DNA from: Elioraea sp.
GTDB lineage: Bacteria > Pseudomonadota > Alphaproteobacteria > Acetobacterales > Acetobacteraceae
Length of the DNA: 64,000 bases
Assembly (NCBI RefSeq): GCF_022842375.1
Contig: NZ_JALHPR010000003.1
Location: forward strand, 124,001-188,000
Direction: 5' to 3'
In this document: piece after piece, positions 55,192 to 63,027 of the stretch
Layout: every line of letters begins with the position of its first letter
How positions within the stretch are numbered: the stretch's first letter is position 1
The notes under the pieces: model-generated
What the model was told of the DNA's origin: nothing
Seen by the model: only the letters and a program-made list of their open reading frames with translations
The model's database searches: none
Made by a program: the position numbers and the translations under genes

Positions 55192-56915
55192 CACGCACGC
55201 CCCTGCGCGAGCGCGCGCATGCGGGGATCGCGGCGGAAATCGTCACGCACCAGCGCGCGCGCCTGGCCGATGCCGGCGATCACGGCCGCGCGCAGCTCAG
55301 CCGGGCCGATCGACGAGCCCCGCGCATCGACCGAGACGTTGATCGTTTCGCTTCGCCCGCCGAAGCCGCCATTCGGGATGATCTCGCCCGACCGGCCCGG
55401 CGTGAACAATTCCGGCCCCCTCTCACCGACCAGATACGTCGTGCCGCCGGCGACAGGCCCGCCCATGGCGCGAGGGCCGCCGAAGCCGAAATTGACGCCG
55501 AGCAGCCTTTCGAGCAGCGTGCCGCTGGCCGCGCCGGCGACGATGCTCGACCCGCCGCCACCGCCGCCAGACCCGCCGAGCCCGAAAAAGCTGCCGATGC
55601 TGGCGCCGATGCCGCTGACCGCCTGGCTGGCCGCGTTGGCGAGCGGCTCGGTGATGCTCCGCCGCACGATCAGGCGGGCGAGGTCGGCCGAGAGGCCTTT
55701 GAGCACGTCGCTGAATTTCTTGCCGCCGACCACGGCATCCTCGAAGGCGGAGGAGAAGGTGAGCCCAAGCTCGCGCGCCGCCTCGGCGCCGCGGTTGGTC
55801 TGCCGCTCGGCTGCGGCAAGGCCCCGCTGCAACGCCTCCGCCTGGCGCTGGATCACCGTCTCGGCGCCCTGCTGGCCATACAGGCCCTCCAGCGCGGGGC
55901 GCAGCTCGCCCAGGCGCTCGAGGCTTTGCTGGTACCGCTCCAGCGGCGTGAGCACGCCCTGGTAGATGCCGCGGGCCTCCGCCACCTGCTCGTTCAGCAC
56001 TCGCTGCGCCTCGGCCGAGGCCTGCGCCGCCGGGCTGTTGCGCAGGCGGGCGAGCACCTGCTCGAGCGTCTCTGCCGCCGCGGCGGCGTTGCGCAGCCCG
56101 GCACCGGCAGCGGCGGCGGGTGCGTTGACGGCACCGAGGCGCTGCCCGAGCGTGGCGAGGCGTTCATTCAGCCGCTCGATGTCGGCGGTGATCTCGCGCT
56201 CGACGTTGCCCGTGCCCTGGAGCGCCTGCCCGACGGCGCCCTGCCGCAGCGTGCCGCGGCGGGCCGGCGTCTGTGCCTGGCGGGCCGCCTCGGCGGCGGC
56301 CGATTGCGCGAAGGCAAGATCGGCCTGCCGTTGTGCGACGGCCTCCTGCAACGTCGCCTGCGCGGCCACGATGGTGGCGGCGGCCTGCGCGCGCTTCTGC
56401 CGCTCCAGCTCGGCCGACGCTTCGGCCGCGCTGCGGGCGAAGGGCTCGGAAAGCCGGAGCGCTTCCTGGTACTGATCCTCGGCGGTCGACACGGCCTGCG
56501 TCGCGGGCGCGAGCAGGCGATAGGCGCCGTACAGCGCCGTGGCACCGGCAACGACGGCGCCCAGCACGGGCACGATCGAGGCGAGGCCGACGCCGGCGGC
56601 GCCGCCGCGGGCGACGGTGGTCAGCGTGCCGAACGCATCGGCGACCGCCGCGAGCGTGCCGGTGATCGGCGCGAGCTGCCGCGCGACGCTGCTGCCGCCC
56701 GATCCGAACAGGGTCAAGGCGCCCGTGGCATCACCCAGCGCGCGGTTGACGCGCTTGATGCCGCCCTCGACCGCATCGAAGCGCTGCCCGGCACGATCGA
56801 CGGTCGCCACCGCGCGGTTCATCCGTGCCGTCGTGCTTTCGACCGCACGCGCGGCCTGGCTCATGTCGGCCTGGAACTGACCGACATTCGCCTCGACGGT
56901 AACGGACAGCGTCAT
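55191..56915 (-). CDS. Phage tail tape measure protein
   Basis: A 574-residue protein. The N-terminus is alpha-helical (VEANVGQFQADMSQAARAVE), followed by a hydrophobic stretch (GLASIVPVLGAVVAGATALY) and long Ala/Glu/Gln-rich coiled coils. The C-terminus has the tape-measure hallmark GGPVAGGTTYLVGERGPELF near 490-510. This sets tail length and becomes the ejected tube. It is short, so the tail would be short (roughly 85 nm at 0.15 nm per residue, an estimate). ATG 56915 overlaps the chaperone stop (ATGA). Confidence 0.9.
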   Translation of the reverse strand: MTLSVTVEANVGQFQADMSQAARAVESTTARMNRAVATVDRAGQRFDAVEGGIKRVNRALGDATGALTLFGSGGSSVARQLAPITGTLAAVADAFGTLTTVARGGAAGVGLASIVPVLGAVVAGATALYGAYRLLAPATQAVSTAEDQYQEALRLSEPFARSAAEASAELERQKRAQAAATIVAAQATLQEAVAQRQADLAFAQSAAAEAARQAQTPARRGTLRQGAVGQALQGTGNVEREITADIERLNERLATLGQRLGAVNAPAAAAGAGLRNAAAAAETLEQVLARLRNSPAAQASAEAQRVLNEQVAEARGIYQGVLTPLERYQQSLERLGELRPALEGLYGQQGAETVIQRQAEALQRGLAAAERQTNRGAEAARELGLTFSSAFEDAVVGGKKFSDVLKGLSADLARLIVRRSITEPLANAASQAVSGIGASIGSFFGLGGSGGGGGGSSIVAGAASGTLLERLLGVNFGFGGPRAMGGPVAGGTTYLVGERGPELFTPGRSGEIIPNGGFGGRSETINVSVDARGSSIGPAELRAAVIAGIGQARALVRDDFRRDPRMRALAQGRA

Positions 56916-57196
56916 AAGGTGCCCTCGATGCGACGGTTGTGGTCACGCGCCCAGGCGATGAACCCGGCGAGGCCGCCATCCGGCGGCGCGGGCGGCTTCG
57001 GTGCCAGCGGCATGAAGTCTGACGGCTTGAACGGCTTGGTCCGTTTCGCGTCGCGATTGGCGTTGGCGATGGTGGCGGCGACGATGCCGGCGGCGAGGTC
57101 GAGGCGCTCGCCGCCGATCGGCTCGACGGCGTCGAACTCCTGCCAGGCGAGGAACTCCCTGGCGGTCATGCGCTCGCCCAATTCCGCGAGCGTCAT
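56912..57196 (-). CDS. Tail assembly chaperone gpT-like (DUF4035) domain, probably made as a frameshift fusion
   Basis: A 94-residue reading from ATG 57196 (TLAELGERMTAREFLAWQEF). The same frame is open upstream to the slippery site at 57247-57253, giving LTTRAGRFRYRLALALG before the ATG, the natural upstream part of DUF4035 proteins. The product is therefore best seen as the C-terminal part of a G-T fusion of about 226 residues. It ends in the ATGA overlap with the tape measure. Internal initiation at 57196 is possible but has no good ribosome site. Confidence 0.85.
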   Translation of the reverse strand: MTLAELGERMTAREFLAWQEFDAVEPIGGERLDLAAGIVAATIANANRDAKRTKPFKPSDFMPLAPKPPAPPDGGLAGFIAWARDHNRRIEGTL

Positions 57197-57243
57197 GCCA
57201 AGCGCGAGCGCGAGGCGGTAGCGGAACCGCCCGGCCCGCGTCG

Positions 57244-57253
57244 TCAGTTTCCC
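57244..57253 (-). other. Programmed -1 frameshift site (GGGAAAC) followed by TGA
   Basis: On the minus strand the zero frame reads GCG GGA AAC TGA. The heptamer G_GGA_AAC (57253-57247) is a canonical X_XXY_YYZ slippery sequence, related to the GGGAAAG of lambda G/T. Slipping back one base gives GGG AAA CTG ACG, which opens into the gpT-like frame. The stop codon is at 57246-57244. No stimulatory structure was identified by eye. Confidence 0.85.
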
Positions 57254-57591
57254 GCGACGTCGTCCCGGCTGGCGGTGTCGAGGCCGTTCAGCTTCAGGAT
57301 GGCATCGACGAGCGGCTTCAGCACGACCGGCGGCTGATAGCGCAGGAAGCCCATGTCGTCGGCGCTGATGAACATCGGCTGGTCACCGTCACGCACGCTC
57401 AGCGCGATCAGCGTCGCGACGCCGAGGCCCGGCGTCTTGTCGTCTACGGCCTGCACCGCGCGCCACTCCTCGAGGTCGGCGGCGGACAGCGCCACGATCG
57501 TGACGCTGCCGCCCCAGCCGGGCACCTCGACATCGGCCGTCGGCTTCTGCACCGCGACGATGTCTGACCTGATCAGCCGGGGCATGCTCAC
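57244..57591 (-). CDS. Tail assembly chaperone gpG-like
   Basis: A 115-residue protein lying between tail tube and tape measure: SDIVAVQKPTADVEVPGWGG, ALSAADLEEWRAVQAVDD, and the C-terminal DTASRDDVAGN ending on the slippery site. It begins at GTG 57591, overlapping the tail-tube stop (GTGA); ATG 57585 is an alternative. The family coats the tape measure during assembly. A fraction of ribosomes should continue in -1 into the DUF4035 frame. Confidence 0.85.
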   Translation of the reverse strand: MSMPRLIRSDIVAVQKPTADVEVPGWGGSVTIVALSAADLEEWRAVQAVDDKTPGLGVATLIALSVRDGDQPMFISADDMGFLRYQPPVVLKPLVDAILKLNGLDTASRDDVAGN

Positions 57592-58007
57592 GCCCCGACG
57601 CCGCTGATCGGGCCGGTGACGCGCAGCGTCAGCTCCCCGGTGCGCGGGTTGTCGACCTCGAAGTTGAGGCTGACCGCCAGCACCAGCGCGTCGAACTGCA
57701 CGTCGAGCGTCGGGTCGAGCAGCGAGGTGATGCGGAACCGCGCGACGCGCTGTGCGTTGCGGGCGCGCATCGCCTCGATCTGCCCGGGGTCGGCGAGCTG
57801 GCGGATCACCAGTGCCACCGAGACCTCGCCCTCGTCACGCAGGCCGGAGCGGAACTCCTTCGCCGCGGAGTCGAGGCTGGTCACGTCCTGCACGGCCGCC
57901 TGGCCGCCGCCGAGGCCGCTGATCGTGCCGGCCTTCTGGATCTGCACCCAGGCGTTGCCGAGGTCGCGGATGAACAGCTGCGCGCCCTGGCTGATTTCAT
58001 TGCTCAT
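57588..58007 (-). CDS. Phage major tail tube protein
   Basis: A 139-residue protein: NEISQGAQLFIRDLGNAWVQ, VTSLDSAAKEFRSGLRDEGE, VALVIRQLADPGQIEAMRAR and a C-terminal beta hairpin. AKEFRSGLRDEGEVSVAL is characteristic of lambda gpV-type tail tube proteins. Start ATG 58007. It lies upstream of the chaperone pair as expected for siphoviruses. Confidence 0.85.
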   Translation of the reverse strand: MSNEISQGAQLFIRDLGNAWVQIQKAGTISGLGGGQAAVQDVTSLDSAAKEFRSGLRDEGEVSVALVIRQLADPGQIEAMRARNAQRVARFRITSLLDPTLDVQFDALVLAVSLNFEVDNPRTGELTLRVTGPISGVGA

Positions 58008-58034
58008 GTCGAGCGTCCTTTCCTGGCTGCGCCG

Positions 58035-58541
58035 TTACGCCGTTGCGCCGATGATGATGACCTCGTACTCGACCGACGTGCCCGCGCCGCTGTTGGCGAT
58101 CTGGAGCAGATCCGCCGTGCCGGCCGTGACAGGCCAGCCGGTCGCGTCGGCGCAGGCGAAGGCCACCATGCCGCCGGGGCGCACGCTGGCGGTGTGTGCC
58201 GCCGCGCCGAAGGGGCCGACGAAGCCGTTCGATCCGGCGCCGCCGACAATGACGTTGTTGGTGTTCGCCGCCGACGCCCGCACGATCAGCACCTTGACGC
58301 GGGCAAGCGCGATCGTGTCACCGAACGCATCGAGCAGCACGCCGGCGAGGTCGAGGTTTTCCGTCGCGCTCGCGGCCAGGGTGCGGCGATCGGCGAACAC
58401 GCGGTTCGCCTGGTTCGCGCCGGTGCCCTCGGCGAGGCTGACGGTGAACTTGGCCTGCACCGGCGCGGAGGCCGATTGCAGGTCGAGGATCTTGGTGTAG
58501 AGCGCGGCGACCGAGAGGTCGACCGTCGAGGTAAGGGGCAT
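58035..58541 (-). CDS. Phage structural protein, beta-sandwich-like
   Basis: A 168-residue protein of alternating strands (VDLSVAALYTKILDLQSA; ATENLDLAGVLLDAFGDT; a central NNVIVGGAGSNGFVGPFGAA). There is no signal, coiled coil or enzyme motif. It sits between DUF3168 and the tail tube, a slot that sometimes holds tail or decoration proteins. Not recognised beyond that. Confidence 0.6.
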   Translation of the reverse strand: MPLTSTVDLSVAALYTKILDLQSASAPVQAKFTVSLAEGTGANQANRVFADRRTLAASATENLDLAGVLLDAFGDTIALARVKVLIVRASAANTNNVIVGGAGSNGFVGPFGAAAHTASVRPGGMVAFACADATGWPVTAGTADLLQIANSGAGTSVEYEVIIIGATA

Positions 58542-58547
58542 TTCGTT

Positions 58548-58925
58548 TCACTCCTTGATCATGATGACGACATCGACAGCACGCCCGGTCAGCTCGACGT
58601 CGCGGTCGAACACCTCGGTTTCCGCCTCGACCTTCACGTGCGGAATGTCGGCGGTGGCATAGCCGTCGAGCAGCGCGCGAACGGCGTTCGCGGCGGCCCG
58701 CGCCGCCGTCGCATCATCGGCCCAGCAGGCGATCTGCATCCGCACGCGCGCCCAGCCGGTCGGCGCATCGAGCGCGGCGATCCGCTGGGCGTTGACGCGG
58801 GTGTAGACGATGTAGGGCGTCGGGCAGCTCGCCGGCGCCACCACGGGATGGATGCGCGCGGCGACCAGCGCCGAGACCGACGGCGTCATCGCCAGCAGCG
58901 TGTGCAGCCTCTGCTCGAGCGTCAT
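58548..58925 (-). CDS. DUF3168 tail-completion protein
   Basis: A 125-residue protein typical of DUF3168 (gp17-like): LEQRLHTLLAMTPSVSALVA, the PYIVYTRVNAQRIAALD strand, and a DRDVELTGRAVDVVIMIKE end. The family closes the tail tube at the head-proximal end. ATG 58925 overlaps the gp10-like stop (ATGA). Confidence 0.82.
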   Translation of the reverse strand: MTLEQRLHTLLAMTPSVSALVAARIHPVVAPASCPTPYIVYTRVNAQRIAALDAPTGWARVRMQIACWADDATAARAAANAVRALLDGYATADIPHVKVEAETEVFDRDVELTGRAVDVVIMIKE

Positions 58926-59464
58926 CGGCGGCGCCCGCGCAGTCGCGTGCCGAAGTCGAGCCCGACCTGGCTGCCGAGGCGCCGCGCGGCACCCTCGATC
59001 GCCTTCTGGATCTCGACGTTCAGGATGTCGACGGTGCGCAGCGCGGCGCGCCGCACGGCAGGGTCGAACCAGGGGCGTGGGGCGACCTGCTTGATCTTGC
59101 GCATCGCGCCGTCACGCAGTCGCCGCGTCAGCGTCCAGCCCTTTTCCACGAAGGCGCCCCAGAAGGCGTTGCCGGTGCTCACGTAGCTCGCGCCCTTCTG
59201 GCGGCGCGAGCGGCCGCGGCGGATGTTGTCGCGCAGCCGCCCATAGTCGGCGCTGACCACCTGGCCGCCGCGCGAGCGGCGCGTGCGCAGGGTCGGGCCC
59301 GTGCCGACGGGTGCGGCGTTCTTGACTTCCTTCACCAGCTCGTTTGCCGCCTTGAACGTTGCCGATTGCAGGGCCGAGCGTTGCAGCTCCGGCGTCAGGC
59401 GCCGGAACACGTTGGCGAGCGGTGCGGCGTCACTGACGCGCACGCTGATCAGGCCGCCTGCCAT
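58922..59464 (-). CDS. HK97 gp10-like phage protein
   Basis: A 180-residue protein with features of the HK97-gp10 family: LVKEVKNAAPVGTGPTLRTR (the APVxTG motif), GRLRDNIRRGRSRRQKGASY and the VEKGWT segment. Highly basic throughout. In HK97 the product is a head-tail joining component. Start ATG 59464 lies nine bases after the head-closure stop. Confidence 0.85.
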   Translation of the reverse strand: MAGGLISVRVSDAAPLANVFRRLTPELQRSALQSATFKAANELVKEVKNAAPVGTGPTLRTRRSRGGQVVSADYGRLRDNIRRGRSRRQKGASYVSTGNAFWGAFVEKGWTLTRRLRDGAMRKIKQVAPRPWFDPAVRRAALRTVDILNVEIQKAIEGAARRLGSQVGLDFGTRLRGRRR

Positions 59465-59473
59465 CGGTGTGCC

Positions 59474-59803
59474 TCAGACGTTCGGGTCAGCGGTGCAGCG
59501 GAGCTCGTAGCCCTCGCGGCGGCCGATCTCGGCCACGCTGCGGATGTCGTACACGCGCCCGCCGTCGATGAGGCGCCAGCGCGGCGTCGGCACCGCGTCG
59601 TCATGGTGGCGGATGGTGTAGAGCGTCTCGACCTCGGCCTGCAGGGCCTGGGCCGCGACGTATTCCCGCCCGCGCGGATCGCGGCGGCCAGCCCACACAT
59701 CGGCGGCATCGGCCCAGGTCTGCGTGACGGTGCCGGATGCATCCTGCACGTCGGTCGGGCGTTGCAGCGTCACGCGGCGATCGAGCCTCCCGGCGCGCAT
59801 CAT
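59474..59803 (-). CDS. Phage head closure (head-tail adaptor) protein
   Basis: A 109-residue protein: RAGRLDRRVTLQRPTDVQDA (the diagnostic N-terminus, reading RLDRRVTLQ), a central TQTWADAADVWAGRRDPRGR and ends EGYELRCTADPNV. Matches SPP1 gp16/head-closure proteins. It begins at a double ATG. Confidence 0.85.
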   Translation of the reverse strand: MMRAGRLDRRVTLQRPTDVQDASGTVTQTWADAADVWAGRRDPRGREYVAAQALQAEVETLYTIRHHDDAVPTPRWRLIDGGRVYDIRSVAEIGRREGYELRCTADPNV

Positions 59804-59837
59804 GCGCGCCGGGCCCGTCGAAAAGGTTTGGCGCGCA

Positions 59838-60035
59838 TCACGGGTGCCTTGCCTCGCGGATCGCTTCCTTCAGCGCGTGCAGCGCCTGGAGCGTTTCACG
59901 GTGAAGCGTGTCGAACTTGTCGTCGCGCTCCCTGAGCCGCTTCCAGAGCTGCCAGCACATGAGCCCGAGAACCGGCACCGTGACCAGGGTGCCGGACACC
60001 ACCCGCTCCATCAGCGCCGCCGTTACGCCGTCCAT
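59838..60035 (-). CDS. Small membrane protein with coiled coil (holin-like candidate)
   Basis: A 65-residue protein with one hydrophobic helix (VVSGTLVTVPVLGLMCW) after a short N-terminus, then a charged amphipathic tail (LWKRLRERDDKFDTLHRETL). ATG 60035 has AGGAG seven bases upstream. This shape fits a type III holin or spanin-like protein, but no endolysin lies beside it. Alternatively a membrane-tethered assembly factor. Confidence 0.6.
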   Translation of the reverse strand: MDGVTAALMERVVSGTLVTVPVLGLMCWQLWKRLRERDDKFDTLHRETLQALHALKEAIREARHP

Positions 60036-60046
60036 CGTTCCGCTCC

Positions 60047-60826
60047 TCACCCGAAGAACACCACGCGGCGTCGCGCGCCGGCACCACCGCCGCCGCCAGC
60101 GTCAGGCGCGAGCGCAAACATGCCGCCAAGCCAGCCTTCGTTCGTGCCATCGGATGCACCGGAAAACGAAAACGTAGCCGCTCCCGTCGTGCCAGCAGCC
60201 GCGATGTCTTTCACGAACACTGCCGCCGTGATCTGCGACGAAGCGCTTGTGTTGGTGTTGTGGTTGAATCCGGTCGCCGTCCAGCCCGAGCAGGTGAGCC
60301 GCGATCCCTCGCCGCCGCCGAGCACAAACCCCGTCGTGTAGAGCATCCACGCCACGGCAACGCAGCCGGCCTGCGTCGTGGTGATCGCCGGCACCACCAT
60401 GTCACCGTTGGCGCTTGGCGCTTGGTTCCCAGATGCGAGCGAACCGCTCTGTACGTCAATCGGCGAGGAGAGATTGACGCCGAGGCAGCGGAGACGCAGG
60501 CCAAGCCTGACCACGGCTGCGCTGTGCGTAACCGTAACCGATCCCGGTGAAGCGGCAGCGGATTTGTACCAAACCCGCCCATCGCCCGAGATGGCAGCGG
60601 CGCCGTTGATGGCGTTGCCGCCTTGCAGGTCGGTGAACGAGCCGCCATCCGTGCCGATCGTCTGCGTGCGGTCGGCCGCACTGTCGCGGATGAAGCTGAA
60701 GATCAGGTCAAGGTCGCCGGTCGTCATTGACGCTGGAGCGGACAGCACCGTTGTCGTGGCCGTCGTGCCGCCTGAGTCGATGATCGTGCCCGCGCCGGTG
60801 GACGGCGTGCTGAAGGTGATTGCCAT
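60047..60826 (-). CDS. Phage beta-rich structural protein, fibre-like
   Basis: A 259-residue protein of Thr/Ser/Gly-rich strands (TVLSAPASMTTGDLDLIFSF; VTVTHSAAVVRLGLRLRCLG), ending in a Gly/Arg stretch (GGGGGAGARRRVVFFG). Similar proteins in phages sit near tail fibres and decorate virions. Not recognised as a named family by eye. Confidence 0.6.
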   Translation of the reverse strand: MAITFSTPSTGAGTIIDSGGTTATTTVLSAPASMTTGDLDLIFSFIRDSAADRTQTIGTDGGSFTDLQGGNAINGAAAISGDGRVWYKSAAASPGSVTVTHSAAVVRLGLRLRCLGVNLSSPIDVQSGSLASGNQAPSANGDMVVPAITTTQAGCVAVAWMLYTTGFVLGGGEGSRLTCSGWTATGFNHNTNTSASSQITAAVFVKDIAAAGTTGAATFSFSGASDGTNEGWLGGMFALAPDAGGGGGAGARRRVVFFG

Positions 60827-60837
60827 CGTCTATCTCC

Positions 60838-63027
60838 TCACGCCGGCCAGCGAATGCGCCACTGCGGCGCGGCGTTCCACGCGGTTTCGGCGAGCGAAAG
60901 CCCCGTTTCGTGCGTTGACATGTAGCTGCGCCCGCTTGTGCCGCCCGTGATGGCCAGACCGTGCGCCACTTCCGCGACGCACTGATTGATCGTCGGGCGC
61001 GTATGCCCTGCTGCGTAAGCCTCGAACGTGCCCGCAATGTTGTTCTGGCCGCTGGTCGGACACGTGCCGGAAGAGCCTGCGTTGTCGCTGATGACCTTGA
61101 CTTGCGTGCCGGTGTATTGCGACGCGCTGCCGCCATCGCCGCCGCCGTAGACTTCGCCGAAGTTGGCCGCAAGAGCGGCGCTGTTTGTCGGCTGGAACCC
61201 GGCGCGGATAGCAACGCGATCCAGCCCCATGGCGTGGTATGGGCACGAGTTGAGAAGGCCGAGACACCACCGCTCGACGTGCAACACCGCCTTGTGACTG
61301 CCGCTGATCTGGCCGCGATTGAGCGCCTGCATGATGGCAAGCGCTCTGTAATTCTGCATCCATGGCGCGACGGCAATTCCGGAGGCAGTCCCTTCCGTAC
61401 CGAGGTAAATTCCCATGGCGTCGGCGGTCGTGTGATTCCATGTGCCAGACTGCTCGAACGGCGCGGTCATCTTCTCAGTGACGACTTGCCACGAGACGCT
61501 GTTGATCTCGCGCATGTAGGCAGCGCAAACGTGATTGTCCGGGATGGTCCAGTCGATCAGGCCGCAGGTGTGCATTGCCCACCCGTGTTCGCGCGACGTG
61601 TCGCGGTTGAAGTTTGCGCCGTAGTACTGATTTGAGTTGATCAGCGGGTTGCGCGCGAACGTGGCGGCGCTTGGCGTGCTGCCGCCCAGGGCAGAAACGG
61701 ACAGTTGGATCAGACGATCAAGCCACCACTCCCACCCGGTCACCATCCATTGCAAGGCGGAGTAATGAGGGCGATGCGACCAGTCTACCGGATCGCTTGT
61801 GCTGCTGCCGCCTACTGAACTTCCGGTGTTCGTGATCGTCGCACCGCTTCCCCATCCGACAGTGGTTTGCGGCGAGGTCAGGCCCGCGCCCGTGTAGTCG
61901 GTATTGGTGAGAACGGGCGGTTCCCCGGTTTCGGCGCGAATGTACCAGCCGGGGTTTTTGCAATTCTGCGCCAGCGCGTTCACGCGGTCGTTGCGCCACC
62001 GCGTCTTGTCGCCAGACAGCAGCGCAAAGGCGCTCCATGTCGGGATGACGCCGATCCATGCGCTTGCGCCGCCAGCGTTGATGGTCCCGAGATCGCCCAC
62101 CGCGTTCGGCGAATAATTCAGCGCCGTGCCGCTGCCGATCCCTGCCCGCTGTGTGCTGGTCGAGAAGATGTTCCACTCCAGCTTTTTCTCATGCAGGTAC
62201 AGCGCCGACGCGCGCGGCTGGAAATGCGTGGCGTTCGCCGACCACACCGGCAGCCCGTCAGCGCCAACCAGCGCGACGCACGTGTGATGGTAAAACGTGA
62301 AGTCGGTCGTGTAGAGCTGTAGCGACGTGACGCCGTTCAGCAGCTCGATTTCATCGACGGTATATGCCTCGCCGTTGCTGACGCGGCCGTTGATCACCTC
62401 CGCCCAGACCGTGATCGTGTTGTCGCTCCAGACGTAGCTGTAAAAGCGCGCCTGGAGCTGGCCGTGATCGGTGTCGCTGCCGCCCTCGCCGTTTCGGAGC
62501 ACGCCCCAGTGCTTCCACGCGCGCACAGCGCCGCCGGCCCTGATCTCGCGGTAGTTGCCCGCCGCATCGCAGTTGTCGAGCAGGCAGAAGTAATTCACGC
62601 CGCCGATGCGCACGCGCACCTTGTAGTCCTGCGCCGTCAGCGTGCTGCGCGCGATGCTGGTCGAGTTGCTGAACGAGCCGCTGACCTTCCACAGTGCGAG
62701 GTCAATCGCTGCGTTGTCGGCCACGCTGCCGGCGGCGGGCTTGCAGGAGAAGATCGCACGGCGCAGCGATCCGTCAGCATGCAGCACGCGCCCGTCCGCT
62801 TGCTGTAGCGCGATCGCCGAACCCGCATAGCGGATTTCGACGCGCGAGCCCGAAGGGACGTCGCCCGCCTCGAAATCGCGCGCGAAGGTGATGTACGGGT
62901 CCGTGCGCGCCGCACCGGAGAAATTGTCGAGCGTGACCGTCTCGATCAGCGCGTCACCGCCGGGCGGAGGCGTGAAGGTGCCGACGCGCCCCGCACGACG
63001 ACCGGAGCGGGGGGAGGCGCGCATCAT
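60838..63027 (-). CDS. Large phage fibre-module protein, possible carbohydrate-active (exo-rhamnogalacturonan-lyase-like) fold
   Basis: About 729 residues from ATG 63027, which overlaps the upstream TGA (TGATGATG). An N-terminal beta-sandwich (SRVEIRYAGSAIALQQADGR, VLHADGSLRRAIFSCKPAAG, VDEIELLNGVTSLQLYTTD) is followed by a long helical section rich in Trp and Tyr (HRPHYSALQWMVTGWEWWLD; TAPFEQSGTWNHTTADAMGI). The sandwich-plus-helical-barrel order resembles YetA/exo-rhamnogalacturonan-lyase-type proteins, but I could not confirm a catalytic motif. Role as a receptor-binding or capsule-degrading enzyme is inference. Confidence 0.6.
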   Translation of the reverse strand: MMRASPRSGRRAGRVGTFTPPPGGDALIETVTLDNFSGAARTDPYITFARDFEAGDVPSGSRVEIRYAGSAIALQQADGRVLHADGSLRRAIFSCKPAAGSVADNAAIDLALWKVSGSFSNSTSIARSTLTAQDYKVRVRIGGVNYFCLLDNCDAAGNYREIRAGGAVRAWKHWGVLRNGEGGSDTDHGQLQARFYSYVWSDNTITVWAEVINGRVSNGEAYTVDEIELLNGVTSLQLYTTDFTFYHHTCVALVGADGLPVWSANATHFQPRASALYLHEKKLEWNIFSTSTQRAGIGSGTALNYSPNAVGDLGTINAGGASAWIGVIPTWSAFALLSGDKTRWRNDRVNALAQNCKNPGWYIRAETGEPPVLTNTDYTGAGLTSPQTTVGWGSGATITNTGSSVGGSSTSDPVDWSHRPHYSALQWMVTGWEWWLDRLIQLSVSALGGSTPSAATFARNPLINSNQYYGANFNRDTSREHGWAMHTCGLIDWTIPDNHVCAAYMREINSVSWQVVTEKMTAPFEQSGTWNHTTADAMGIYLGTEGTASGIAVAPWMQNYRALAIMQALNRGQISGSHKAVLHVERWCLGLLNSCPYHAMGLDRVAIRAGFQPTNSAALAANFGEVYGGGDGGSASQYTGTQVKVISDNAGSSGTCPTSGQNNIAGTFEAYAAGHTRPTINQCVAEVAHGLAITGGTSGRSYMSTHETGLSLAETAWNAAPQWRIRWPA

